Shown here one piece after another: positions 48,370-56,835 of a DNA stretch of 64,000 nucleotides. The first letter of the stretch is position 1. Each line of letters begins with the position of its first letter. The position numbers and the translations under genes are program-made. Below the pieces are notes generated by a model that worked only from the letters and a program-made list of their open reading frames with translations, did not search any database and was not told the origin of the DNA. The DNA is from Salinarimonas sp052380005 (GTDB taxonomy: Bacteria > Pseudomonadota > Alphaproteobacteria > Rhizobiales > Beijerinckiaceae): NCBI GenBank assembly GCA_052380005.1, contig JBQTCJ010000010.1; one strand, given 5' to 3'.

Positions 48370-48393
48370 CCGGCACCCGTCCGCGGGCGCCGG
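48370..48393. terminator. GC-rich hairpin between folB-folK and the ABC solute-binding gene
   Basis: CCGGCACCCG pairs with CGGGCGCCGG (one A-G mismatch) around a 4-base loop, 5 bases past the folB-folK stop and 24 bases from the convergent solute-binding-protein stop. It could serve both directions; no T tract follows. Confidence 0.45.
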
Positions 48394-48416
48394 CACCGGA
48401 GGACGCCCGGCCGGCG

Positions 48417-49676
48417 TCAGTTCATGCCGAGCCGCTCGCGCAGCGTGTCCGCCAGCGCATCTACCGTCGGGCGCGGCTCTGCGCCCTGGGTGACCTCGAC
48501 GAGCGAGGCCGCGATCAGGTCGGTGACGGCGACACCCTCGGGACCCGGGAAGGCGTACCAGGGGCCGCCGTAGGTCACGACCTGCTCGTGGGCGATCTTG
48601 GCGTTCGGGTTCGCCGCGTACCAGGCGCCGAGATAGGCCTCGTCCTCGAGCACGATGCCGTTGGCGGGCGCGTAGCCGGTGTTCTCGACGATGATCTTCT
48701 GGCCCTCGGGACCGGTGACGAAGGCGATGAACTCCCAGGCGGCCTGCTGGCTGGCCTCCTCCTCGGTGAGCATCACCACCGCCGAGCCGCCGGTGGGGAA
48801 GTAGACCGCCTCCGAGTTCTGCGCGACGACGGGCAGCGGCTTCACGACGATGTCGAAGTTCTCGCCGGACGCCTGCTCGAAGCGGGCGAGGAGCGAGGAG
48901 GACTCCAGCATGATCCCGAGCGTTCCGGCCGGGAAGGCCTGGCGCGCCTGGTCGGTGCCGTAGCTCGGCATGCCGCCTTCCGACGCGAACCGCGCGAACA
49001 GCTCGGCCGCCGCGTAGCCGGCCTCGTCGTCGAAGGCGACGTCGCTCTCGTCGGCGGTGAGCGGACGCCCGCCGTGCGAGCCCAGCAGGGACTGGAAGCG
49101 CCAGTCGTGCGGCTGGATCCAGATGCCGTCGATGTCGTCGCCCAGCGCGTCGATCTTCGCCGCGAGCTCGATGACGCCGTCGAACGTCGTGGGGAAGTCC
49201 TCCATCGACCCGCCCGCCTGCGCGACGAGCTCGGGGTTGACGTACATGACGAGCGTCGAGCCGGAGGTGGCGAGGGCGTGCTGCACGCCCTCGTATTGCC
49301 CGAGCGAGCGCAGCGCCGGCGTGTAGCCGGCCTCGGCCCACGCCGCGTCGTCGCCGAGGAAGCCGTCGAGCGGAACCGGCAGGTCGCGGGCCTCCAGCAC
49401 GCGCCACAGGTTCAGGCCGACGAAGGCGACGTCGGGGAGGTTACCGGCGACCGACTCGCGCAGCAAGCGCTGCACGCCGTCCTCGTAGCTCTCGGCGGGT
49501 CCGTCGTAGACGATGTCGATCTGCGGATGCGCGGCCTCGAAGGCGGCCTCGAGGGCCTGCTTCGAATCCGTCCAGATGGTCGGGATGGAATAGTGCACGC
49601 GCAGCTCGGTGGTCTGCGCCTGCGCCGCGCCGGCGGTCATCAGGGCGAGCGCGGTCGCCGTCAGGAAGGTCCTCAT
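48417..49676 (-). CDS. ABC transporter solute-binding protein, UgpB/sugar type
   Basis: A 419-residue periplasmic binding protein. A signal peptide (TFLTATALALMTAGAAQA) precedes a family 1 fold: TELRVHYSIPTIWTDSKQAL, LLRESVAGNLPDVAFVGLNL and FPAGTLGIMLESSSLLARFE, and ends with LADTLRERLGMN. This style occurs in binding proteins for maltose, glycerol-3-phosphate and related solutes. The gene lies last in the order ATPase, permease, permease, binding protein, unlike the classical ugp order. The exact ligand is unknown; a glycerol phosphodiester or a sugar is likely. A DeoR regulator gene lies nearby. Confidence 0.87.
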   Translation of the reverse strand: MRTFLTATALALMTAGAAQAQTTELRVHYSIPTIWTDSKQALEAAFEAAHPQIDIVYDGPAESYEDGVQRLLRESVAGNLPDVAFVGLNLWRVLEARDLPVPLDGFLGDDAAWAEAGYTPALRSLGQYEGVQHALATSGSTLVMYVNPELVAQAGGSMEDFPTTFDGVIELAAKIDALGDDIDGIWIQPHDWRFQSLLGSHGGRPLTADESDVAFDDEAGYAAAELFARFASEGGMPSYGTDQARQAFPAGTLGIMLESSSLLARFEQASGENFDIVVKPLPVVAQNSEAVYFPTGGSAVVMLTEEEASQQAAWEFIAFVTGPEGQKIIVENTGYAPANGIVLEDEAYLGAWYAANPNAKIAHEQVVTYGGPWYAFPGPEGVAVTDLIAASLVEVTQGAEPRPTVDALADTLRERLGMN

Positions 49677-49741
49677 CGCTGTCGTCTCCTGGTCCGTGTC
49701 TGTGTGAGACTCGACGCTTGGGCGCGTTCTTCTTCGGTTTC

Positions 49742-50584
49742 TCAGCCCTTGAGCCCGCTTCCGGCGATGCCCTGGGTGAAGGCGCGTTGCGCGACGAGGA
49801 ACCCGATCACGAGGGGCGCCGTGACCACGGCGGCCGCGGCCATCAGGGGGCCGACGTCGGACCCGGATTCCTGGTCGTTGAAGTAGACGATGCCGCGCGG
49901 CGGGGTGGCGAGCGCGCGGTCGGAGGTGGCGATGAGCGGCCAGAACAGGTCGTTCCAGTGGGCCGTCACCGAGAACACCGCGAAGGCGGTCGCCGCCGGC
50001 CAGGCCATGGGGAAGGCGATGCGCCAGACGATCGCCGTCTCGGAGAGCCCGTCCACCCGTGCCGCCTCGAACAGATCTGAGGGGATCTGCGCGAAGAACT
50101 GGCGAAACAGGAACATGCCGAACACCGAGGCGACGAAGGGTGCGATCAGCGCCGTGTAGGTGTCGAGCAGCCGCAGCTGCGCGAGCCCCAGGAAGATCGG
50201 GATCGCGGTGACGTGGTAGGGCACGAGCAGCCCGGCCAGCACCATGCCGAACACGAGCGTGCGTGCTCGGAAGCGGCGCTGCGCGAGCGCGTAGGCGCAG
50301 GGCACCGCGAACAGGATCTGGAAGACGAGGATGCCCGCGCAGACGATGACGCCGTTCATCAGGTAGCGGGTCAGGTCGACGGCGGTGAAGGCCTCGACGT
50401 AGTTCTCCCACTCGAAGCGGCTGGGGAGGAAGGCGATCTCGCGGGAGAAGATCTCGTCGGCGGGCTTCAGCGACACCGACAGCATCCACGCGAAGGGCAG
50501 GAGCACGATCGCCGCGCCGATCAGCACGAGCGTCGTCGAGACGGTGCGGCGCAGGAGCCGGCGGGGGAGGAGGCGGGCGCTCAT
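49742..50584 (-). CDS. ABC transporter permease, MalG/UgpE type
   Basis: A 280-residue inner-membrane permease with six predicted helices. The EAA loop that docks the ATPase reads EAARVDGLSETAIVWRIAFP. The N-terminal segment VLLPFAWMLSVSLKPADEIF and the GMFLFRQFFAQIPSDLFEA region are typical of MalG/UgpE. Its ATG overlaps the stop of the MalF/UgpA-like permease by 4 bases. The binding-protein gene follows after 65 bases. Together the four genes make one importer. Confidence 0.9.
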   Translation of the reverse strand: MSARLLPRRLLRRTVSTTLVLIGAAIVLLPFAWMLSVSLKPADEIFSREIAFLPSRFEWENYVEAFTAVDLTRYLMNGVIVCAGILVFQILFAVPCAYALAQRRFRARTLVFGMVLAGLLVPYHVTAIPIFLGLAQLRLLDTYTALIAPFVASVFGMFLFRQFFAQIPSDLFEAARVDGLSETAIVWRIAFPMAWPAATAFAVFSVTAHWNDLFWPLIATSDRALATPPRGIVYFNDQESGSDVGPLMAAAAVVTAPLVIGFLVAQRAFTQGIAGSGLKG

Positions 50585-51483
50585 CGATAGTGTACCCGCC
50601 GCTCGAGGATGCGGAACTGGGCGAGCGTGAGCGTCAGCACGAAGGCGAAGAACACCATCGTGATGGCGCTGGCGTACCCCGCCTTGAAGTAGACGAAGCC
50701 CTCCCGGTAGAGCGCGTAGACGAGCGTGTCGGAGGCGAAGGCGGGGCCGCCGTCGGTGAGCGTCGCCACCGTCTCGAAGACGCGGAAGGATTGCGTCGCC
50801 GTGATCACCGCGACGAAAAGGGTCGTGGGCCCGAGCATCGGCCAGGTCACGGTCCAGAACCGCTCCCACGGCCGCTCGGCGCCGTCCACCGCGGCGGCGT
50901 CGTAGAGGTGCTGCGGGATCGCCGCGAGGCCGGCGAGGAACAGCACCATGTTGTAGCCGATCGTCTGCCAGATCCCGATCGCGGCGAGCGTGTAGAGCAC
51001 GAGCGAGCGATCCGAGAGCAGGTCCTGGCGCGGGAAGCCGAGGCTGCTCAGCGCGGCGTTGAAGAGCCCGATCGAGGGATGCAGCAGCATCTGCCAGGCG
51101 AGCGCCATGGCCACCAGCGTCGCGGCGACGGGCAGGAAGTAGGCCGCGCGCAGGATGCTCGAGAGCGTGCGCGACCACGTCGCCATCTCGTGGAGCGCGA
51201 TCGCGACGAGAAGGGCGAGCCCCATGGAGAAGGGGATCACCACGGCGACGTAGATCAGCGTGTTGGTGACCGCCCGCCGGCCGATCGGGTCCGTGAACAG
51301 CGTGACGTAGTTGCCGAGGCCGATCCAGCGGAAGGAGCGGGCGCCGAACTGGTAGTCGGTGAAGGATAGCACCGCCACGATCAGCACGGGCACGAAGATC
51401 AGCACGATCATCATCAGCGTCGCCGGGCCGGCGAGCCAGAAATTCGTGAGCGCCTCGCGGCGGGAGCGCGTGAGGAGCCTCAT
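50581..51483 (-). CDS. ABC transporter permease, MalF/UgpA type
   Basis: A 300-residue permease with six predicted helices. The EAA loop is DAAAVDGAERPWERFWTVTW. WLAGPATLMMIVLIFVPVLI is the first helix and TEATQSFRVFE-like sequence (VAVITATQSFRVFETVATLT) the family's conserved periplasmic part. The ATG overlaps the ATPase stop by 4 bases. It pairs with the permease at 49742-50584 to form the membrane channel. Confidence 0.9.
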   Translation of the reverse strand: MRLLTRSRREALTNFWLAGPATLMMIVLIFVPVLIVAVLSFTDYQFGARSFRWIGLGNYVTLFTDPIGRRAVTNTLIYVAVVIPFSMGLALLVAIALHEMATWSRTLSSILRAAYFLPVAATLVAMALAWQMLLHPSIGLFNAALSSLGFPRQDLLSDRSLVLYTLAAIGIWQTIGYNMVLFLAGLAAIPQHLYDAAAVDGAERPWERFWTVTWPMLGPTTLFVAVITATQSFRVFETVATLTDGGPAFASDTLVYALYREGFVYFKAGYASAITMVFFAFVLTLTLAQFRILERRVHYR

Positions 51484-52604
51484 GCCGCCGCCCTCTCGAG
51501 GCCGAGCGGCAGGCGCGCGCCGCTCTCGGCGTCGAAGACGTGGACGTGGCGCGCCTCGAAGCCGAGCGCGATCTCCGCACCCGCGGCGGGGGGCGCCCAG
51601 TCCGCCGGGGCGAGCGCCCGCACCGACGTGCCGTCGGCTGCGCGCAGGTGGAGCAGCGTCTCGGCACCGAGATACTCCACCGCCTCGAGCCGCGCGCGAA
51701 CGGCGCCATGCTCGGTCGGGACGAGGTGCTCCGGGCGGATGCCGATCACCGCGCGCGCCGGCGGCGCCGCGCCGCGGGGGCGCCAGCCGGCGAAGGGGCC
51801 GGAGACCGCGCCGGCGGCGAGCGACACCTCGACGAGGTTGATCGGCTGCGCGCCGATGAAGGCGGCGACCGGGCGGCTCGCGGGGCGCTCGTAGAGGTCG
51901 CGCGGGGCGCCGAGCTGGGCGATGCGGCCCTCGAGCACCACCGCGACGCGGTCCGACATGCTCATCGCCTCGACCTGATCGTGCGTGACGTAGACGAAGC
52001 TCTTGCCGGTGCGCTTGTGGAGCGCGGCGAGCTCCGCCCGCATCTGCACCCGCAGCGCGGCATCGAGGTTCGACAGCGGCTCGTCCAGCAGGAAGAGCGT
52101 GGGATCGCGCACCAGCGCGCGGCCGACCGCGACGCGCTGCTTCTGCCCGCCCGACAGCTGGCCGGGCTTACGCTCGAGCAGCCCCTCGATGCCGAGCATC
52201 TCGGCGATGGCGGAGACGCGCGCCGCGTGCGCCGCGCGCTTCGCCCGCGCCGAAGGGAGGAGGCGGTGGAGGACGGGCAGGCGCTCCGCCCGCGACATGT
52301 GCCGCATGGCGAGCGGCAGCGCGATGTTCTGGGCGACCGTCAGGTGCGGATAGAGCGCATAGGACTGGAAGACCATGGCCACGTTGCGCTCGGCGGGCGT
52401 CAGCTCGGCGACGTCGCGCCCGTCCATCAGCACGCGGCCGGAGGTCGGCCGGTCGAGGCCGGCCATGATCCTGAGCGTCGTCGACTTGCCGCAGCCGGAC
52501 GGGCCGAGCAGCGAGGTGAAGCTGCCCTCGGGCACGGCGAGGGAGACGTCGTGGAGTACGGCCGTCTCGCCGAAGCGCCGCGTCACCTCCCGCAGCTCCA
52601 TCAT
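51480..52604 (-). CDS. ABC transporter ATP-binding protein, UgpC/MalK type
   Basis: A 374-residue ATPase. Walker A is SLLGPSGCGKST (about residues 31-42), the signature is GQLSGGQKQRVAVGRALV, and Walker B is PTLFLLDEPLSNLD, followed by FVYVTHDQVEAMSM. The C-terminal OB-type regulatory domain (IGAQPINLVEVSLAAGAV; IGIRPEHLVPTEHG) matches the MalK/UgpC group. Between the Q loop and the signature there is an Arg/Ala-rich insertion (HRLLPSARAKRAAHAARV) not usual in MalK-type proteins. It is first in the four-gene importer operon. Confidence 0.93.
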   Translation of the reverse strand: MMELREVTRRFGETAVLHDVSLAVPEGSFTSLLGPSGCGKSTTLRIMAGLDRPTSGRVLMDGRDVAELTPAERNVAMVFQSYALYPHLTVAQNIALPLAMRHMSRAERLPVLHRLLPSARAKRAAHAARVSAIAEMLGIEGLLERKPGQLSGGQKQRVAVGRALVRDPTLFLLDEPLSNLDAALRVQMRAELAALHKRTGKSFVYVTHDQVEAMSMSDRVAVVLEGRIAQLGAPRDLYERPASRPVAAFIGAQPINLVEVSLAAGAVSGPFAGWRPRGAAPPARAVIGIRPEHLVPTEHGAVRARLEAVEYLGAETLLHLRAADGTSVRALAPADWAPPAAGAEIALGFEARHVHVFDAESGARLPLGLERAAA

Positions 52605-52721
52605 GCCCGAACCCCCGACGTGTCCGTAAACTACCGGTCAGATACGGGTGTTGGGTGTAAGTTTTATGACGCTGTCGAGGGCGATCTCGAGTGAGGGGCT
52701 CGCGAGAGGCCGATGCAGGGC

Positions 52722-52771
52722 GCCGACGTCCTCCCCTCTCCCTCGTGGAGAGGGGCCGGGGGTGTGGGGCG
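52722..52771 (+). repeat. Dispersed palindromic repeat, copy 2
   Basis: A 50-base unit starting GCCGACGTCC and ending GGGGGTGTGGGGCG. Its core is a perfect 9-bp hairpin, CCCCTCTCC (52733-52741), loop CTCGT, GGAGAGGGG (52747-52755). It is nearly identical to the reverse complement of copy 3. Confidence 0.75.
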
Positions 52772-52848
52772 TCCAGGATGTGTTCGACAGGAATGCAGCC
52801 TGCCGCCGCCCTGAGCGCGCTCCGCATCGGCGTCCTTATCGTTTTGCA

Positions 52849-52898
52849 CGCCCCCCACCCCCGGCCCCTCCCCACGAGGGGGAGGGGAGAGCGTCGGC
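52849..52898 (-). repeat. Dispersed palindromic repeat, copy 3 (inverted)
   Basis: The minus strand reads GCCGACGCTCTCCCC and continues like copy 2 to GGGGGTGGGGGGCG. Its core hairpin is CCCCTCCCC (52865-52873), loop ACGAG, GGGGAGGGG (52879-52887). Compared with copy 2 one T-A pair has become C-G on both sides, so pairing is kept. Confidence 0.75.
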
Positions 52899-52936
52899 GG
52901 CCTTCAATCAGGGTTCCACCTCGGTTCCCGCTTCCC

Positions 52937-53596
52937 TCACACGCCGTCGAGCGAGAGGAATCGCCGCGCGAGGCGGTTGCAGACCTCTTCGAGATCCGCG
53001 CAGCGGATCGCGCCGTCCACCGCGGGCGCGTCCTCGAGCGCGAGGACGAGGCGGTCGAAGTGCAGGCCGAAGGAAATCTCGCTCAGTGTGCCGTAGCCGC
53101 CGCCCACCGCCACCAGCGCGAACGAGGCGCGGGCGATCAGGACGTTGCGCGCGGGGCCGATGCCGGTGGCGATCGGCACGGCGACGAAGGGGTTGGCGGC
53201 ATCCCACTCCTCGTCGGGCACGAGGCCGATCGGTCGTCCGCCGGCCTCGAGGTTGCCGCGGCAGACGGCTTCCATGACGCCATTCTTGCCGCCGCACAGG
53301 AGCTGGAGGCCCATCCGCGCGAGGTGCGCGCCCAGCGCGGCGGCGGTCTCGACCTGGCGGTCGGTCGCGACCTTGGGGCCGATGACGCCCACCGGCAGGG
53401 CACGCACGGGGGAGGCCCGGTGCAGTGCCGCGCAGGCGTCGGCGGGCGTGAGATCGGCGGCGTCGGGGCGCGGGTCCGCGCAGGCTTCCCAGCGCAGCGC
53501 CCACGGATCGAAGGCTTCGCCCGGGCGTGTCAGCCGCCGGGTGCGCGAGCACAGGCGAAGCGTCGTTTCCCGAGCGTCTCGCGGCGTCGTCCCCAT
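52937..53596 (-). CDS. LOG/TIGR00725-like Rossmann protein
   Basis: A 219-residue protein with the LOG (lysine-decarboxylase-like) fold. The nucleotide-side motif is ALVAVGGGYGTLSEISFGLH, corresponding to PGGxGTxxE, and PARNVLIARAS supplies the conserved arginine region; MGLQLLCGGKNGVMEAVCRG is the first glycine loop. The TIGR00725 group is meant rather than true cytokinin-activating LOG; most members have unknown substrates, perhaps nucleoside monophosphates or molybdenum cofactor. GGGAG precedes the ATG. It is divergent from the DeoR gene with 105 bases between. Confidence 0.8.
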   Translation of the reverse strand: MGTTPRDARETTLRLCSRTRRLTRPGEAFDPWALRWEACADPRPDAADLTPADACAALHRASPVRALPVGVIGPKVATDRQVETAAALGAHLARMGLQLLCGGKNGVMEAVCRGNLEAGGRPIGLVPDEEWDAANPFVAVPIATGIGPARNVLIARASFALVAVGGGYGTLSEISFGLHFDRLVLALEDAPAVDGAIRCADLEEVCNRLARRFLSLDGV

Positions 53597-53701
53597 CCGA
53601 TTCTCCCTCTCGCCTCCCGGATGCCCGCCTCCGGCCGGGATCGCCTTTTGACATCAGCGGCACGCGATGTAAATAATCTTCCAGACACGGGGAGCGCGCG
53701 C

Positions 53702-54478
53702 ATGGACACCATCGAGCCTGTCGAGGACGGCGCCACGACGCGTCAGCGCGAGATCCTCGCGCTCGTCGAGGCGCGCGGCTTCGTCACCATCGAGGACCTC
53801 GCCCGCCAGTTCGACGTCTCCGCCCAGACCATCCGCCGCGACATCATCCGGCTCGACGAGCGCGGCGTGCTCCAGCGCTTCCACGGCGGCGCCGGGCTGT
53901 CGGAGGCGCGCCGCCGTCCGGCCTATGCCGAGAAGCAGGCGATCCACGTCGCCGCCAAGGAGCGCATCGGCGCGCGTGCCGCGGCCGAGGTGCCGCGCGC
54001 AGCGGCTGTGTTCATCGACGTCGGGACCACCGCGGAGGCGGCGGCGCGGGCGCTCGCGACGCGCGCCGATTGCCGGGTGTTCACGAGCAGCCTCGCTGTG
54101 GCGGCGATCCTCGGCGGCGCGCGCGACGGGCCGGACGTGCGCGTGCTCGGCGGCCAGCTGCGGGGGCCGGACGGATCGCTCGTCGGCGCGGAGGCGCTCG
54201 AGGCGCTCGCACGGCTGCGCCTCGACGTGGCGCTCGTCGGCTGCTCGGGGTTCGACTCCGACGGCGCGCCGCTCGACTTCGACCCCGACAAGGTGGCGTT
54301 GAAGCGCCTCGCCGTGGAACGCGCCCGCGAGGCGCTCGTCCTCGCCGACGCGACCAAGTTCGCCCGCGAGGCCCTGATGCGCATCGCGCCCGCGCAGGCC
54401 TTCCTCGCCCTCGTCACCGATCGCACGCCGGAAGGCGCGCTCGCGGAGGCTTTCTCGGGCCGCGTGCGGCTCGCCTGA
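53702..54478 (+). CDS. DeoR/GlpR-family transcriptional regulator
   Basis: A 258-residue regulator. The N-terminal helix-turn-helix is TRQREILALVEARGFVTIED, then LARQFDVSAQTIRRDIIRLD, followed by GVLQRFHGGAGL, the DeoR signature. The C-terminal DeoRC sensor domain (about residues 80-240) has VFIDVGTTAEAAARAL and DVALVGCSGFDSDGAPLDFD, which bind sugar phosphates. It is a plausible repressor of the ABC importer 1.1 kb away, since GlpR-like regulators often control glycerol-phosphate uptake. Long upstream open frame before 53702 is noncoding. Confidence 0.9.
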   Translation: MDTIEPVEDGATTRQREILALVEARGFVTIEDLARQFDVSAQTIRRDIIRLDERGVLQRFHGGAGLSEARRRPAYAEKQAIHVAAKERIGARAAAEVPRAAAVFIDVGTTAEAAARALATRADCRVFTSSLAVAAILGGARDGPDVRVLGGQLRGPDGSLVGAEALEALARLRLDVALVGCSGFDSDGAPLDFDPDKVALKRLAVERAREALVLADATKFAREALMRIAPAQAFLALVTDRTPEGALAEAFSGRVRLA

Positions 54479-54482
54479 GGCG

Positions 54483-55991
54483 TCAGCGGAAGGGCGGCTC
54501 GTCGAAGGACCGAAGCTTGCGCGAATGCAGCGCGGTCTTCTGCCCGCGCAGGATGTCGAGGGCGGCGAGACCGATCATCAGGTGCTCGCCCACGGCCCGC
54601 TGGTAGAAGGCGGACGCCGCGCCCGGCAGCTTGATCTCGCCGTGCAGCGGCTTGTCGGAGACGCACAAGAGCGTGCCGTAGGGCACGCGCAGGCGGTAGC
54701 CCTGCGCGGCGATGGTGCCGCTCTCCATGTCGATGGCGATGGCGCGCGAGAGGTTGAAGCGGCGTCGCTCCTGCGTCCAGCGCAGCTCCCAGTTCCGGTC
54801 GTCGTTGGTGACGACGGTGCCGGTGCGCAGCCGGCGCTTGAGCATCTCGCCGGCCTCGCCGGTCACCCGCGCGGCGGCCTCCTGGAGCGCGATCTGCACC
54901 TCGGCGAGCGCCGGGATCGGCACCTCCGGCGGCACCAGCGCGTCGAGGATGTGGTCCTGGCGCAGGTAGGCGTGGGCGAGCACGTAGTCGCCGATCGTCT
55001 GCGACTGGCGCAGCCCGCCGCAATGGCCGACCATCAGCCAGCAATGCGGGCGCAGCACCGCGAGGTGATCGCAGATGGTCTTGGCGTTCGAGGGACCGAC
55101 GCCGATGTTCACCAGCGTCACACCGTGGCCGTCCTCCCGCGCGAGATGGTAGGCCGGCATCTGGTAGCGGTGCCAGGGCGAGCGCGTCATCAGGCTCTCG
55201 GCTCCCTCGGACGCGGCGTCCGCACGCTCGACCACGATTCCGCCCGGCAGCGAAAGGCGCGTGTAGGGGCTGCCGTCGCGGGCGAGCTCGCCGAGGCCCC
55301 ACTGCACGAACTGATCGACGTAGCGATGGTAGTTCGTCAGCAGGATCCAGGGCTGCACGGCCCGCCAGTCCGAGCCGGTGTAGTGCACGAGCCGGCGCAG
55401 GGAGTAGTCCACCCGCACGGCGTCGAAGAGCGCCAGCGGGCGCGCGGGCGCGTCGTCGATGTCCCACAGGCCGTCGGCGATCTCGTCGCCCACCTCGGCG
55501 AGCGCCGGCGTCGGGAAGTGCTGGGCGAGGTCGCTCGCCGTGACGACGCCGTGGGAGAGCTCGTCTCCGCGCTCGAGCACGTAGGGGTAGGGGATCTCCT
55601 GCTCGGAGAGCCCGACCTCGAGGCGCACGCCGTACTCGGAGACGAGCGGACGCAGCTGCTCGAGCAGGTAGGTGCGGAACTGGGCCGGATGCGTGAGCGT
55701 GGTTTCGTAGAGGCCGGTCGCCTGCAGCTTGGCGTAGGCACGCTCCGTGCGTGGCGGCGCGCCGTCGCCGGCATGCGTCACGCGCAGGAGCGGATAGCGG
55801 AAGCGGGTACGCTCCTCGGGCGTCGGCGGTGCGCCGCCGTGGACGAAGCGGGCCACAGCCTCGCGCAGCGCGTCCGCCGCGCCGTCGTAGAGCGCGCCGA
55901 GCCGTGCCACGGCGTCCTCGGCGCTGGCGCAGGCCTCGATCTGCGGCGCGCTGGTCGATCCAGCCTGCGCCCCGGTCCTCGCCTCGGCCAT
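54483..55991 (-). CDS. amn: AMP nucleosidase
   Basis: A 502-residue enzyme that hydrolyses AMP to adenine and ribose-5-phosphate. The N-terminal AMP-binding regulatory domain (TRFRYPLLRVTHAGDG; LGLSEQEIPYPYVLERGDEL-like) precedes a phosphorylase-like catalytic domain: GVTLVNIGVGPSNAKTICDH, CWLMVGHCGGLRQSQTIGDY, AIAIDMESGTIAAQGYRLRV and LLCVSDKPLHGEIKLPG. The length is that of E. coli Amn. GGAGGGGA precedes the ATG at 55991; the longer frame to 56153 is antisense-like sequence. It is convergent with the DeoR gene, 4 bases apart. Confidence 0.94.
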   Translation of the reverse strand: MAEARTGAQAGSTSAPQIEACASAEDAVARLGALYDGAADALREAVARFVHGGAPPTPEERTRFRYPLLRVTHAGDGAPPRTERAYAKLQATGLYETTLTHPAQFRTYLLEQLRPLVSEYGVRLEVGLSEQEIPYPYVLERGDELSHGVVTASDLAQHFPTPALAEVGDEIADGLWDIDDAPARPLALFDAVRVDYSLRRLVHYTGSDWRAVQPWILLTNYHRYVDQFVQWGLGELARDGSPYTRLSLPGGIVVERADAASEGAESLMTRSPWHRYQMPAYHLAREDGHGVTLVNIGVGPSNAKTICDHLAVLRPHCWLMVGHCGGLRQSQTIGDYVLAHAYLRQDHILDALVPPEVPIPALAEVQIALQEAAARVTGEAGEMLKRRLRTGTVVTNDDRNWELRWTQERRRFNLSRAIAIDMESGTIAAQGYRLRVPYGTLLCVSDKPLHGEIKLPGAASAFYQRAVGEHLMIGLAALDILRGQKTALHSRKLRSFDEPPFR

Positions 55992-56167
55992 GTTCCCCTC
56001 CGCATCTCGCGCCGGCGCCCGCCGGCCTCGTGCCGCGCGACGGGGAGGATGCGTCGATCCTCTTGTCACCGCGTCCCGCGTCGTCCCTTGTGGCAAGGCC
56101 CGGCGACGGGCGCAAGACGGGGGCGAGACGCACCCGAGCCGGGCGCGAGGCACAAGGGAGATCGGCC

Positions 56168-56731
56168 GTGAGCGCGAGGAACGAGGAAGCGGGGGCGCAG
56201 CGCGAGTCGAACGACGAGCGGGGCGCGCGGCGCCCCGGCGAGGTGGCGGTCGCGCTCCCGGAGCGCACCGATGCGGGCGTCTACTTCATCGGGCGCATCC
56301 GCACGCCCTGGACGCGGCGGGAGGACTGCCCGAAGAACCCCGCGGCCTCGGACGCGCCGTGCACGATCGCCCTCGATCCGGGCTTCGCTGCCGGGCTCGC
56401 CGAGCTCGACACCTTCTCGCACCTGATCGTGCTCTACTGGATGGACCGGGCCGCGCGCGATCTCGTGGTCCAGCGCCCGCGCAGCCACGGCGCGCCGCGT
56501 GGCGTCTTCGCCCTGCGCTCGCCGGCGCGGCCGAACCCGATCGCCCTCTCGTGCGTCCGGCTCGAGCGGATCGACGGCGCGGATCTCCACGTCCGCGGGC
56601 TCGATTGCGTGGATGGCACACCTCTGATCGATATCAAGCCGTACCTGCCTAGTATCGATTCCCATCCCGATGCCAGCTTCGGTTGGAAAAGTGCGGTCAC
56701 TTCGACGAGGGAACACGGGAACCCGAGCTGA
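56168..56731 (+). CDS. TrmO-like (UPF0066/TsaA) tRNA methyltransferase
   Basis: A 187-residue protein. The UPF0066 core spans about residues 35-180: AGVYFIGRIRTPWTRREDCP, LAELDTFSHLIVLYWMDRAA and the signature RGVFALRSPARPNPIALSCV; LDCVDGTPLIDIKPYLPSID closes it. TrmO enzymes use SAM to N6-methylate t6A37 of tRNAs; VirR/TsaA homologues may differ. The start is GTG at 56168 with AGGGAGA upstream. The first 30 residues are charged and unconserved. It stands alone, divergent from amn. Confidence 0.85.
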   Translation: MSARNEEAGAQRESNDERGARRPGEVAVALPERTDAGVYFIGRIRTPWTRREDCPKNPAASDAPCTIALDPGFAAGLAELDTFSHLIVLYWMDRAARDLVVQRPRSHGAPRGVFALRSPARPNPIALSCVRLERIDGADLHVRGLDCVDGTPLIDIKPYLPSIDSHPDASFGWKSAVTSTREHGNPS

Positions 56732-56835
56732 GGCGCGGTTTTTCTCCCGTCAATAACCAACATAAAACCTTTTGACCGGCAGGATCGACCTCGGATGGGC
56801 GTCTCCACGCTGGGAGCGCTCCAACAGGGGTGGTC

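Larger units (their letters stand above)
52605..52936. other. Intergenic region with palindromic repeats
   Basis: About 330 bases between the ABC ATPase start and the LOG-like gene stop. No gene is seen. The AT-richer part near 52625-52670 (TAAACTACCGGTCAGATACG, GTAAGTTTTATGACG) is the probable ABC promoter. The rest is filled by two inverted copies of a palindromic repeat, listed separately. Confidence 0.5.

Noticed and set aside
52605..52936. Riboswitch upstream of the ABC importer
   Set aside because: The structure is explained by two inverted repeat copies; no conserved riboswitch core could be recognised.
52937..53596. True cytokinin-activating LOG enzyme
   Set aside because: The glycine motif is VGGGYGTLSE rather than the PGGxGTxxE of LOG, which favours the uncharacterised TIGR00725-like group.
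52691..53701. A 5' extension of the DeoR gene of about 337 codons
   Set aside because: It runs through repeat-filled noncoding DNA and opposite the LOG-like gene. The DeoR domain starts directly after the ATG at 53702.
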